This document shows, in pieces, positions 31,322 to 42,770 of a stretch of DNA of 64,000 nt; position 1 is the first letter of the stretch, and every line of letters begins with the position of its first letter. The stretch is from the NCBI GenBank assembly GCA_013368315.1, contig JAACJM010000263.1:42634-106633 (forward strand), read 5' to 3'. The notes beneath the pieces were generated by a model. The model was not told where the DNA came from. It searched no databases and saw only the letters and a list, made by a program, of their open reading frames with translations. The translations under genes and the position numbers were made by a program. This stretch comes from Tetrapyrgos nigripes (taxonomy: Eukaryota > Basidiomycota > Agaricomycetes > Agaricales > Campanellaceae).

Positions 31322-33664
31322 TTAAATGGAGTTGGAGCCAGAGGATAGTTCTGGAGGAGTGAAGAAGTGGAGAGTAGCTCCGCGTGCTTCAGACTTGACC
31401 ACTTCAAACTTGTTGCGTGAAATAGTGTCAGCAATGTTGTTGTTGCTTCCAGGGATATGAAGGACACGGAGATGCATGTTAGCATCGAGAAGGATGTTCA
31501 TAGCAGTGATGAGGAGGGGGTTGTAGTCTGGTTTAGCATGAAGGGAGTTAAACATGCTAACAGTGTTTGAGTTGTCAGTGAAGATGATAACACGCTGAAA
31601 GTGATTGAAAGACGCAGCGAATGATAAGGCAGAAACAACTGCCAACGCTTCATAGAAGAAAATCCGAGTTGGATCAGGTGTATCAATGGGGAATAAGATG
31701 CGTGAGGAAGACTCGGGCACCAGATGCCCATTCCGGTCGCAGAGGCATCTGTATATAGCACCAAATCAGCCTCTGAGATCGACCATTCAAGGGCATCCAG
31801 CAATAGGACTCCATCCGAAGCCTCAAGACGCTCCGCTATCCAGAGAAGTTCCCAACAGAGAGCCACGCTGACCCATATTAACTGGAATGGCTCAGTCTTC
31901 CCAGCCATCTTGTGATACATGACAGAGAGGCCAGGGCGTAGTAGGGGTGCTACATTGAATGACCACTGACACCAACCAGCGAGACAGTCAAAGTCACGTA
32001 GAGGTCGTCGTGAACCTTTTTGAGCAAAGTTCCGGAGAGCTGCAACGAGATCAAGGTGAGAGGAGAGGGGGGGTGATGGACATGGCGTTGGGATCAAAAG
32101 AGAAACCAATGATGACAAGAGAGGAACCCCACTCCTGTTTCGATTCCTCGTGAGGTATACCGAGGTAATCAAAAAGCATGAGGAGGCGTGTTTGTTTTGT
32201 GGGGTAGAATTTGTTGTAAGGTTCATACCAGAGCATGTTTGACTGCAGTTCCCAAGAGAAGCAGTCATCAACATAGTGGAAGATGTCAGGCAGGAACCAA
32301 ATGAATGTCGCAATCCATATAACTAGGGCAAAGAAGTTACACCAGACACGACCCGCAGCTCGATTACCAAAGTTGTTGCAGTGGTCAACATGTCGTTGTC
32401 CGTCTATGGTGATGATTTGGTGCAACTGAGCCAGCAGATGGAGTGGCAATCGCCGATATGCCTGGGATACGTCAGATTTAATAGCAACAAAACGTACGTC
32501 AGGCCCGTGGATCTTTTGAGCGTTAATGACAGCCTTCCCTAAGTGTTTGAGGGTATCAAGTTGCACTTTTGCATCGGATTTAGCGATCATGGAGTTAGGG
32601 GAAAATGATCCGGCAGTGTGGTCGACGACTAAACGAAATTTCGAGGAGTGTGGCTTGGGGACAACACTGATCGGCACAGCTGTCATCCCTGGAAGAAGAT
32701 CCAGGCCAAATGAAGGGGAAAAACGACCAAGAGCTATTTCTGTATTGCGTTGCTCACGCACAAATTGAATGTGGGAGTCGTCTTTGAGTGGGCGAAAGGA
32801 ATTGTCAACTGTGATGGGGGTGTTCTTCGGATCGGTTTGTAACCAGGGCCAGAATCCATGTCGCAAGGCCCAACAAATGGAGGAAACGAACGATTGATTA
32901 GGATGGGAGGAAAGGAGAAGTTGAAACTCGTCAACGTGGATAGGAGTCGTGATGCGGAATAGATGAGGGTGCGATCGAATGGTTGACCAAGCAACCTTGT
33001 TGTTAAACTCGTGATTAGGCGGCCTAGGAACAGGAGGCAGGGATTCGGTAGCCTTGGCAGACGAAATGGGAATAGAAAACTCATCTGTATCCCATAGGAA
33101 CTCCCTCGCATACTTAGGACGTAGTCCTAATACTGTATCCCCATCAGTAACTTTTAACTCGTCAGAACTGCCCTGCTCCAGCGTTGGTTGAACAGCTCCG
33201 GATTTGATGAATCTTTGCAAAGCTCGTCGTCTCCTAGGGGATTTGCGAGATAACGGAGAATCCGGAGGAAGTGAGAGTAGGCGAGTCCTCTGGCGTTCAT
33301 TTTTTGCCAAGACGGGGACGACTGCGAGTGTTGCGCATGGTAACGATGGTGGCGTGAAAGATAATCGTGTGTAGAGAAATAGATGAGAGGATGACGATGG
33401 TTGAATGGAGTGAAAAATCTTTGCTGAGCGGAATTCAAGAAATAGTAAGAAAGAAAAAGATAGGAAAGGATAGAGAATGATCCGAGCGTCCTCGGAGTGC
33501 GAAACGACGAGAGTGAGGACGTTCAACCTCGCTGCTTGTAGATATATCGTCGTGTGAAACAAGTAGCGCAGTTTGATCATTGAAACGCAATATGATATGT
33601 TCCTCCCAAAACTGCCGGAAATGAAACTCGGAGTCCATTCCGATCCATCGTCGTTCCACTGCAC
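31322..33664 (-). pseudogene. Retroelement reverse transcriptase-RNase H, frame broken
   Basis: The N-terminal ~130 residues look like translated repeat rather than a real domain. The RT core shows AVPISVVPKPHSSKFRLVVD, IKSDVSQAYRRLPLH, an active site FHYVDDCFSW, YPTKQTRLLMLFDYLGIPHE and IIGFSFDPNAMSITPP. The frame then changes at a 7-C run (plus-strand G7 at about 32066-32072) and continues as SSHLDLVAALRNFAQ, FDCLAGWCQWSFNVAPLLRP and the RNase H start LVLYTDASATGMGIW. A second shift near 31720 leads to FYEALAVVSALSFA, IIFTDNSNTVSMFN and LRVLHIPGSNNNIADTISR. RT and RNase H active-site residues survive, but no single polypeptide spans them unless frames are corrected. The type matches RTs of fungal DIRS/Ngaro-class elements by the FDPNAM and TKQ..LL...D..G.PHE patterns. 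Confidence 0.75.
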
Positions 33665-33700
33665 GATTAGACTATATTAAATATATATCTTTAACCACGA
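33445..33700 (-). repeat. Split direct repeat A1
   Basis: Terminal copy of 30413-30668; the five differences are all transitions. The first residues of the retroelement's long frame lie in it. Confidence 0.9.
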
Positions 33701-33702
33701 GG

Positions 33703-33830
33703 AAAGCTGGCATTTCAGTGGCAAATCCTGGAAAATACTTTGATTTTTATCAGCCTAGAAATCATGCTGAAATTTCGTAATTCAAGTCCCAACAAAAATG
33801 CCTGCAAATATCAATGGCCGCCCGCAGTGT
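33703..33830 (-). repeat. Right arm of a ~120 bp inverted repeat
   Basis: AAAGCTGGCATTTC...GCGGCCGCC-type end finishing CCCGCAGTGT, pairing with 29527-29644. With the enclosed element discounted, the two arms would meet as a near-perfect palindrome with a ~6 nt loop. Confidence 0.85.
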
Positions 33831-33969
33831 CATAATGGGAAAACGAATCGATGCTTCAAGCCCCAAGCTAAAACCCGCACCTTTGCGTGCATTCGCCAAC
33901 TAAAAACTATATGATACAACTTCAAACTAATAATGTCCTTGGTGTCATTCAAACTTCTCATTTTTGTCT

Positions 33970-35043
33970 TCATTCAACAGCAGCTAAATACTGTACCAAC
34001 TCGTCCCTCTTCGCACGCACATACCTCCCTTCCTTAATCGCCACGCATACCTGCAAATGCTTGTTCCAGTTGGATCTGTAAAATAATCCCCTCCTCGGCT
34101 CCATCCTCCTATTGTCACCACATCGTCTACACAACACTTCCTCTTCATTGAAATCCACAATTGCCTCGTCTTTTGCGAAGATGTTGTACCGGTTAAGTTG
34201 ACTGTGATTTAATTTCGAGCGCAATACGGCGTGATCGAGAGGTTTGAAAGGGTTGGGTGTGGGATTGGGACTCGGAATTTTTGGATGAGCGTTGGCGTTA
34301 GAGGTACCGTTAGTAGTAACGGAGTTGGTGCCGGCGTTCGTCACGTCGTTCAGGGTTGGAGTAGAGTGTGTTGTTATAACGGATCCCAGTCGAGTGGAAT
34401 TTCTGGTAGCAGGCCGAGGACCGCTGGAAATGGAGGTGGAGGTGGAGGTGGAAGTAGTGGATGGAATGTCAGCTCTGAGGCAATTTGAACGACTCTTTAT
34501 AACCTACCTAGACCTGGCCGTGCTCATAGTGCCACCCAGACTTCTTTCTGCTCGAGCATCGTTTTTGGCAGTCGCAGCTTTGCGTGGACGTGGGATTTGC
34601 GATCCATGACCGGCCGCCTGAGGATGGAGGTTTTCGTGCCGACTTCGACTCACACTCTCATGAATGTTGGAGGAGGATCTAAGAATTAAAATTTCGATTG
34701 TTAGCGAAAGATTGAGAGATTCAATGATTAGATGCACGTACGTAGCATATCCTGATGATTTCTTTACTCCTGTCTTATCCACGTTCATATTCTCTCCTTG
34801 GAGCTCGCCGTCCCTCCTTGTCAGAATGTATTTTCTGCTAATCCTTGGAGGAAAGGGCATCCTCCGTTGCTTATTGAACCTGGGATTGACAGCCTGTAAA
34901 TGTCGAGTTGGCGTTTCAGGTAGCATCCCGCCCGAATCTGGGTCCATTGTGACAATGAGGTCCTGTTGGTTCGGGTGTCTGTGTTCGCGCTGGAGGTCAT
35001 CGACCTGGTGAGGCTGGGGGAACTGAAGCGTCGTAAGGTTCAT
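33970..35043 (-). CDS. Small zinc-binding-motif protein, function unknown
   Basis: Three exons. Exon 1 (MNLTTLQFPQPHQVDDLQRE ... KKSSGYAT) ends at a GTACGT donor (intron about 34682-34742). Exon 2 ends STARSR at a GTAGGT donor with a short ~33 nt intron. Exon 3 continues ADIPSTTSTSTSTSIS and, near the C-terminus, CRRCGDNRRMEPRRGLFYRS followed by NWNKHLQVC. That gives a C-x2-C ... W-x2-H-x3-C pattern, a zinc-finger-like motif often seen in Agaricomycete proteins of unknown role. The remainder is Ser/Thr/Pro-rich and probably disordered. The basic RPRKAATAKNDARAERS in exon 2 could be a nuclear localisation signal. About 300 residues, stop TGA at 33970-33972. A DNA-binding role is possible but not shown. 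Confidence 0.6.
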
Positions 35044-36927
35044 TACAGCTATTCGTGAGCTCGAATCGGAAGGGGGTTGGGAATTAGAGGTGATGGTGGA
35101 TTTTTAAGACCAAGGCCATAGCTGGCTGACTCCAAGGCCATAGCTTTTATACAGGGTCCTTACGCTTTGACATGAACCGTATTGGGATATTGTTGGCTTA
35201 TTGTTCGACGTATTCGTTTTCGATACTTTGTTTTTCAATTTTCATCTGATAACATTGGTCCTTGTCCTTGTTCTCATTTTGGTTACGATTGGCATTGAGG
35301 GTCCTTCTTCGAATAGTCGGTGTGTTGTTAACCTGGGAAATCTTACCGAAAAGAGAAATCATGATGGAGGAGTTATGTGTCAGTAGATGCGTCGAGAGCC
35401 CCTGTGTGTATACCATAATGGTATGAAAGACGGCATATCTCATTGCCTGTGCCCACTTCGTCACCATCTGTACTAGCAGCGAGTACATCGGGGAAATCGA
35501 CTCCAAAAGGTCCAGTGTGGAACTGTTAGTGGGGTTGTATTTCTTGTCCTTGCTGCCGTTGCGAGAATGGGCGATATCGAGAAAAATGAAGAGTGGGGTA
35601 GACCGGCTGAGGAAAAAAAGGGAGGGAGGGTGAAGGGTGAAGGGAAGCAGTGTATCTGGAATACGAAGTAGCCACTACACAATACTCATTGCGCTCTGAT
35701 CGTATGTCGACGCAATAGTTAAGAACTCTGACGGGATGGGGAAATGTCGAAACCGAGGATGATATGTGTAGCCATGAGGTTATTAGGCTACTGGGTAGCG
35801 TTGATCAGAGACTGTAACCATCTTACAAAAGAAGTAATAGTTAGCCGAGCAAGAGCCAGTAGACAGCAATAAATCCCACAATGCAGCCAACATGGCCTCA
35901 GCGCCCACCCACCATCCACTACCCGTAACCCAACAGACAGAAATTTCGGACAAGTAACGACGAAAGTGACGGTCGCTGCAGAACGGATATAAGTAGGCGT
36001 TTAAATGCAGAAGGTGCGCGCAAGGTGGATTGAGGAACTTGATGGGCTGAAAAAGATCAAATCAATTAGTTGAATGACCGAGACAAGCTGAGGCAGGAGG
36101 GCATACCGAACGGCGAAAATTGTACTAGTAGAAAGCCCAGAAGACGGAGGGTTGAATGGGAGTTGCGATGTGCTCTTCACGTCGATATCGGGCGGTATGT
36201 CTTTGCTGGGACGAGTGGCTGTCATGTAATATGAAATCCCATGGTCATACCCGTGGACCGTGATAGGCTGGACGATAGGAGGAAGGCGGATACTTTAGAC
36301 TCAGAGAGGATTTTAGATCGGAGTCGGAGGATTTGGTTATACACCAGGACGTTGTAAAGAGCTGGGAATCTGTATGCCTTGGCGTCAAATGACTGAGGAG
36401 GTGTAGCATTAAAAGATGTCGCACCTGATAAAGGAAAGGGGAAGAGAGAACCAGAATCGGGGGCCAGTACTATGTGCGGAGTAGATGACCCAAACGCACT
36501 GGCTACCATGGCCAAAAAATACCTAAAGCACCACGTCGGTTGGATGCCAGCTGGGTATTCCGATATAATGGTCCCTGCCCGTCGACGTCGACCTGTCTAT
36601 GCCCATTTGATGTAGGCCGGAAGGACGCACCGAAATCCCTGCTGGCATAGACAAGAAACCACATCAGGAAAAAATAATCGGCTACAATGTTCCCACCCAT
36701 GATATCTGAATCTCGGTAAATCACAACCGAGGCTCCGGAGCGTCAGGAGCATCGGGTAGGCCCCGTAGTCGCCATTGGTGGATGTGTAGCTGTCAGTAGT
36801 CTTAGTAACTACTGAGTCAACTTACATAGTTGGATAGTGAAAGAGGACCTGGAAAACCCATTCCGCCAATCATAAAAGAGGATGTCAATGATATTTTCCC
36901 GTTGTTATCAGTGTAAGTAAGTGATAG
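35044..36927. other. Unassigned stretch
   Basis: Minus-strand frames at 36222-36515 (IVLAPDSGSLFPFPLSGATS) and 36001-36225 (spliceable at a GTATGC...TTTTCAG intron) look partly protein-like. They have no recognised family and no consistent gene model was reached. 35580-35650 is purine-rich. Confidence 0.35.
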
Positions 36928-39900
36928 CTATCTACATTTTTTTTTCTTCGGTCTCCTTGCGCCATTTCCATCGACTGCTTCTGCTGCCTCCCGTCTTGCG
37001 ATTTCGGCCTCAGGCTGTTCATGAAGATGTGTATGGTATCGGAAAAGGAGAAAGTCCCGATAGCGCAGATAAGGATTAATGTAAAAGGTCGTGCACCTAT
37101 CCAGAGCTTCTGCCGAACTCCATGCAATATTGTCAGTGCTACTACCAAACTCAGGAATGAGATGACATGTCTGTTGAATATATTTAGCCAGCACAATGTC
37201 AGAGTGTTGTTCATGCTGACGTTTGGCATAAGCCAGTTCATATGTCCCAAGAGCTTTGTGATACTTATGGAATGGTTTGAACCAGTCCACGAAGGCTAAC
37301 ATGGGCGAGGAAGGTGTGACTTCAGGTGGTAACTTGAACAGAAGTCTAACTCGAGCAACTTGAAGACCTAGAACCATACAAGTATCAGAAAAATTTGTAC
37401 ATAGATTTCGTTACCAAACAGGGATAGTTGGGATTTCTCACGCACCACTTAGGGGCCCTTGATCCCTATCTGGACTACGAGTTCGTATGAGGACTGTGCT
37501 TGTTTTAGCTGGGGTAGGTGGCTTCACTCCTTTCGTTGTGATAGAGCCTGGTACCAGAGTTGTGGCGTACACGGTGTCAGAAGTCTTCTCGCTTTCGGCT
37601 TCTGCAATGGAAGGAAGAGATAATACAAGCTTTTTCCACACTGGGAAACAAAGTTCTGAACGATCTGGAAGTGTGTCGGTGGGTATATTTTGAGAGTCGA
37701 GAAACCTAGGCAAGTACCAGTTGAAGAAGAATTCACCGCAGTGAAATTCTCTTTCAATTTGGTCAACAGTAACCGCGGGAAGAGAAGGCTTCTTTGCGAA
37801 CCGGAAGGTTACGCGGCGTTCGGAATTCGGATCCGCATCCGAAACTGCATCACCATCACCATCGTCGCTGTCAACATCGCCGTCAACGTCGTCCTCCACC
37901 AACTCTTGTTTACTCTCCGCCAACTCCTCTTCCAGCTTTGCTTTATACCACGGAATAACCCAACCCATGAACTGGTCCCTTATATGAATTGCTTCTTGTC
38001 GTGCAAGCCATCTCGTCATCTGGACTTGGAAGTTTCGCTTGTTGGAGGCCCTATATGCTAGTTTGGCAAGATCTATGTGAAGACGCTCAGAAGATTCCGA
38101 GTTGAAGCCATCGTTGGTTCCCCGAGAACGTATGCTCTCACAATAATGCGAGACATTGTGGATTTTACTGATGTTAAAGTGTTCTTTGATCCCCAGCTCC
38201 TGGAAAACCTCCTTACGCTCGTGAAATGCTGACCACGCCTTGTCCATTGCCCCCAGAGACATATCAGTATGGGCCTCAAAATGGGCATAAAACATGAAGT
38301 CCTCCAGTGCTCGAACTGCCTCCAATACTCTCGTGTCCACTGCACCAGCCAGCAGTCCAGGGTAGACTTTTGACATTGCCCTGTATTCGTTCCCGGTCCA
38401 TTGAGTGACGGAGGAGATGCCTTTCGAGAAATGGCGGAGGTTGGGATGAGGTGTCATGGTGCGAAATCTATTGTCAATTTCCTTCTCCGCTAATTTCTTG
38501 TCGCCTATAGCACTTTGAGCCCACTTTGCAACATGGTCCCCAAAAACCCCTTTGTGCAGCTGGTGAAGCAGGTCAGGTGTCATGCACTCGAAGATATTGC
38601 AGTATGGTAAGTTGCGCCAGAATGGGTTAATGGGTCGTAGTTGCTGATTCCGGAACTCTGCAGGTTTCTCCTCTCGTGACTCGAGCAACAATGTTGTTAA
38701 GGTTGATGCCGGGTAGCGCGCTGTGCTGTAGCCTAGTTCACCACGCTCCTCAGGAGCAACGGTACATCTTGGGCAAGAGTTTTCCTTGCAGCAGCATACC
38801 AGGCATTGTTCCGGGTAGTCGGCGATATACGCAGCCAGCAAAGGATACACGAGCCGCTCATACCCATCTGCACACACCATCTTCACTCCATCCCTTCCGG
38901 CTTTCTCGAGTGGCTCGAGCATCTTCTTCATACAGTCATGAAAGAGCTGATAACCCATTTGAGAACGGCGCTTCCTGGAGAAGCACTCAAGTTTGGACAC
39001 AGGGATATACCCAAGCAGGAGGAATGCACGTGAAGAAGGTTTGCGTCTCATATTCTTTTCAATGTTTCCTATGCTGAGATATACTGGCCAAGCTTTCTTG
39101 TCACCGCTGAACGTTGAAAGTTGTGTCTGGTCTGAGGCAATAATACCTGGAGCTATGGTACCGAGTTCACTGGGGAGCTTTTTCTGAAAGCAGTAAAGTG
39201 AGTCTATCTTCGTGATATCACTCAGGCCTGCACTAACCTGTGTATCCCACCACCAGTTACAGGTCCACATTTCATTGTATTCTCTATTCTTCATATCCTT
39301 GTCTCGGAAATAACGCACCGGTGCGTATTGCTGATGTCCTCGAAACTCAACATTGCCCATTAACTCCTTGACCACGTCAACAGGATCACGATGCCATAGC
39401 TCCAAGACCTCAGTCAGAGGTTTTCCTTCAGAGTCCATCAAGTCTCCCTGTACTTTCATTGGTGTACATTTGAAAGAAGGACCACGTTCGAGAGAATCCA
39501 CCAGTTGAAGAAGTGAGCGGCTGTTATGAAAGGATGGTTGGATATCCTCATGTATCTGTAGGGATTTGGTTAGCTTCAGTAATATCATTAATTCTTTTCC
39601 ATGGACATACTACTTTGAGTTTGCAGAACTCGTCTATCTTTTTTTGACTGACCCCAGAATTCATCAACCACCGCACTAATTCCCATTCTTTCTCAGACTG
39701 AAATGGAGTCCAAGGTTCCAGACCCTTCATGCTCTGTAGCTGGTGCAACTTTTCGAAGTTGGTAGGCATAGGTTTGTCATTGAGCGACATACCGGCGGGG
39801 CCAGGAAACTTCATAGCATATATATATCCATCATCACCATACACAGACTTCGGGTCATTGGTAGTGTCATCCTCTACTTCCTCTACACTTGTCCTTTTCC

Positions 39901-40165
39901 TGGGGGTAATGGGAATGGTTTCAGCGTCCAAGTCAGCTAGATCGGCTTCCAGAATTGGCGGTATAAACACTGTTGACATATTGTCATCAGAGTCAATGTG
40001 TAGCTGGGCAGGCAGGGTGGTCCTCGGTTCCTGGTCTATGTCAGAGTCAGGTTCATCGAACGCGTCCTCGTCTTTTTGACGGCAAAATTCCGTTCGAGAA
40101 ATGTGTACCCGTAACGCCTTGTTATCATCAGCGGAAAACCGACAGTATGGGCAGAGAATGGTCAT
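36928..40165 (-). CDS. Plavaka-family DNA transposase
   Basis: Three exons. Exon 1 (40165-~39603) starts MTILCPYCRFSADDNKALRV with a C2H2-like finger (CPYC...H...C), followed by an acidic linker and ELVRWLMNSGVSQKKIDEFC. After a 55 nt intron the main exon reads IHEDIQPSFHNSRSLLQLVD, VQGDLMDSEGKPLTEVLELW, HRDPVDVVKELMGN, APGIIASDQTQLSTFSGDKK, AWPVYLSIGNIEKNMRRKPS, CPRCTVAPEERGELG, CNIFECMTPDLLHQLHKGVF and GFNSESSERLHIDLAKLAYR. These are landmarks of the Plavaka (CACTA-related, RNase H-fold) transposases of Agaricomycetes, with the catalytic Asp in ASDQTQLS and an acidic residue in the E-rich helix. An acidic region (~residues 750-790) and a third exon (GLQVARVRLLFKLPPE ... RRPKKKKCR) follow. 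The frame is intact apart from introns. It lies head-to-head with the DUF6532 gene 157 bp away. Confidence 0.9.
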
Positions 40166-40322
40166 AGGGAAGCGGAGGTAAGAGGTACGTCTGAAAAATG
40201 TTTATCCGAGATGTGCTAAAAATTCGCTTCACAACCCGCCACCGGCCATCACTTTTACTTGTCATTTTTTATTGTTTCAGAACCACTTGTTCCTCTTACC
40301 GCTACCATCGGGTCATTCTCTT
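40166..40322. promoter_or_regulatory. Bidirectional promoter interval of the Plavaka/DUF6532 pair
   Basis: 157 bp between two divergent start codons. It must carry both core promoters, but no clear TATA box or repeated operator was seen. Confidence 0.45.
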
Positions 40323-42462
40323 ATGCCACCCAAATCAAAGCGCACTTCGGATGTCTTTGATGATGAAGACAATGCTTCAAGTCCAGAGGCACACCATTTA
40401 CGTCGACGAAGCCAACGAGTGTCTCAAGATACCACTGCCAGCAAAAAATCCAAGGTGGCCCGAAGTGGTCAAAAGAGAGGTACCGTTCCATTGTTCTCTG
40501 CTATCCTTTCAGGTCTGATGACACTGCACTTTCTTTCAGAGAAACAGAACAAGACCATCTCCAACGCTGAGCTAGTACGCTTAGAAAAGCAAGCTAATGA
40601 GCTAAAAAAATTGATTGCGCAGCAAAAACAAGCTGGTACGTGTCTACAAAAGCAATTGATACTGCTTCTAATATCTCTCTTTTAGCCGCTACTCAACTCG
40701 ATGACGAGGACGGGGATGAGGAAGAAGACAACAAATTTGATGATGACGACGACGACGACAATAGCAAAGACATGGAAGTTGAAGTTGAGAGTGAAGATGA
40801 GCCAGGTTTCACTATGGCTGGTGCTGATGATGACACTATACGGTTTGCAGCTGTCTCTACCGTGAGTTTATTCACTCTGCAGATAAGATACTTTGCTCAT
40901 TATTGCGCAGATTACCCCTATGCGCACTATTACAACATCTGCTCCACCTCATATTGATTTGACACGCATTCGTCGTAAAAATGGGAAGATAGTTCCAATA
41001 ACACCTCGCAACGCATATATGTCTGTTCCGTCAAGTGGCAATGGCTCAGAACATGAAGAACCCAACCATTCACAGGAAGAGACAACGGCTGCAAACATTA
41101 TCACTCCCACAATCTCTCGTCAAGCTGGGCCCATCCAGCTCTTCCAGGTGAGCTTATTATATACCTCAAGTGCTCATACTTAAGTCAAAAATATTCCCAG
41201 ACCAACAACGCTTCACAGCAATCTTCTGCCACAGTTACTGATGCTACCGACACTACCGTCACTACTATTAATAATGCTAACTCAGGATCAGCTGATAGTA
41301 CAGGTCAACGGTCAACCTTATCCTTCTCCAGCGACTACAAACCCGGAGGTAAACCCAAGGCAGAAGATTATGATTCTGAAGGCAAAGCTATACTTGTCCG
41401 GGCATGTGCTTACTATGAGGCCAAGGTCCTAGGTGTCAAGGGCTTTCCAGACAGTTCAACGCAAATTGGTTGGGCGAGAAAAGCATTCCGTGATGCTTGC
41501 CGTGTTGCTGAAAAGGACTATGAGTGTGACAAAAGAATTGAACGATTGGTAAGCCATTTTTTATATACATATACACCGTTAACAAGGCTGCTTCTAGTTG
41601 AAGGGTCGTGGCAGCCGCATTCGTGGGGACATGCTTCGCTTTGTCGAGGAAGCTGTGATGTCTACATTTGGTTTCACAAAGGATACAAGCAAAAAGGCCA
41701 AACGTCAAAATCTTGAGTTATATGACGCATTGTCAGATGATATGAGGTTTGCTTTCAAGGTACTACCATTGAGTCTCTTACTCTCCACCTATGAAGCCTC
41801 TGACTGACACATATGCTTAGGACACTACCAATTGTACAGGATTCGCTGAGAATCCTGTATTTCAGCTCATTCTCCGTCTGGCGTGCTTTGGACAAGGCCA
41901 TGATTCACCCGGAATTGTGTTCGCTCGGTTTTTTGACCCTGTCTCCCTGGAAACACTCGCATTATTCATGACTCAGGTAACGCTATACTGTTCCCCCTGG
42001 AAAAAGCTTTTGACTTGTTCTTTTGTAGATTCATCACATCATGCGCCAGTGGTCTACTGGTATCTATATACGACATGGCAAGACGAATCCTTTCTCTGAG
42101 ACTGGGTACACTGCTATTCATAAAAAACACCTTCACGAACTTCAGCTATGGCAGGAATTGAACGAGTACGTTGTTACGCAGATCCGAAAGCGAATGTATA
42201 CACGAGCCCGGTAAGTAGTCATCCCTGAGGAGAAGTATAATTCCTCATTCCGGATACTATGTAATACAGCGCGAAGTCTGGTATCGACCCACCAAAAATC
42301 AAATCACTTATTACCGGAGAACTACAGGATAAGATCGCTCAGGAATTAGCAGGGCGGACCGGCGATACGGAATCTGAGAGAGAAGATGACGAGAATGAAG
42401 AGGAAGAAGAGGGTGGCCAAGTACTGCAACAGGGTCAGGCAGGAGACGGTCCTGGGGAATAG
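40323..42462 (+). CDS. DUF6532-domain protein adjacent to Plavaka transposase
   Basis: Multi-exon gene starting MPPKSKRTSDVFDDEDNASS. A basic N-terminus is followed by a predicted coiled coil (NAELVRLEKQANELKKLIAQ), a long acidic stretch ([20 protein letters not shown]) and the DUF6532 region. Its landmarks are KAILVRACAYYEAKVLGVKG, TQIGWARKAFRDACRVAEKD, GRGSRIRGDMLRFVEEAVMS, TFGFTKDTSKKAKRQN, TGFAENPVFQLILRLACFG, GIVFARFFDPVSLETLALFM, MRQWSTGIY and ELNEYVVTQIRKRMYTRARA. An acidic tail ends at TAG 42460-42462. Introns of ~50-65 nt are regular and the frame is intact. DUF6532 proteins are numerous in Agaricomycetes and have no known activity. The head-to-head position suggests an accessory protein of the transposon, which is inference. 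Confidence 0.85.
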
Positions 42463-42770
42463 CAGAAGTACCACAGGTGGATCAGTCAGAAACTAGGAAG
42501 TATGATACCTATTAGTCTTAATACATTTTATTCTTCATCCATTTGTCCATCGTTGAGCAATGTTTTGAGGAATCTCATTTGGTATTTCAGCTGTGGATCT
42601 AGCCTCTATGTTGCGCTCTGTAGTGTCCTGGGCCAATATAGGCTACCAAGACACCATAGGTTATGCAGTACAGGCACATGGATACAGGTAAATATGGAGA
42701 TATCATGCTAGTGCTATGGAGTGCTACGGAGTGCTCAATACATGGCGGATGTACTACGCGACTATCAATG

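Larger units (their letters stand above)
29645..33702 (-). mobile_element. PAT/Ngaro-like retroelement with split direct repeats
   Basis: In element orientation (minus) the order is A1 (33700-33445), RT-RNase H coding, a purine-rich tract, B1 (30811-30669), A2 (30668-30413), a spacer, and B2 (29790-29649). A1/A2 are both 256 bp with five transitions between them; B1/B2 are 143/142 bp. This A1-ORF-B1A2-B2 layout is the split direct repeat arrangement described for PAT and Ngaro tyrosine-recombinase retrotransposons. No tyrosine recombinase frame was found where it is expected (downstream of RNase H or in the A2-B2 spacer). The copy is therefore probably defective or mobilised in trans. Confidence 0.7.
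36850..42750. mobile_element. Probable Plavaka DNA transposon, boundaries not resolved
   Basis: The transposase and the divergent DUF6532 gene together occupy this interval. Terminal inverted repeats were looked for on both sides (about 36750-36930 and 42460-42790) and not convincingly found, so the limits given are only an outer estimate. Confidence 0.45.
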
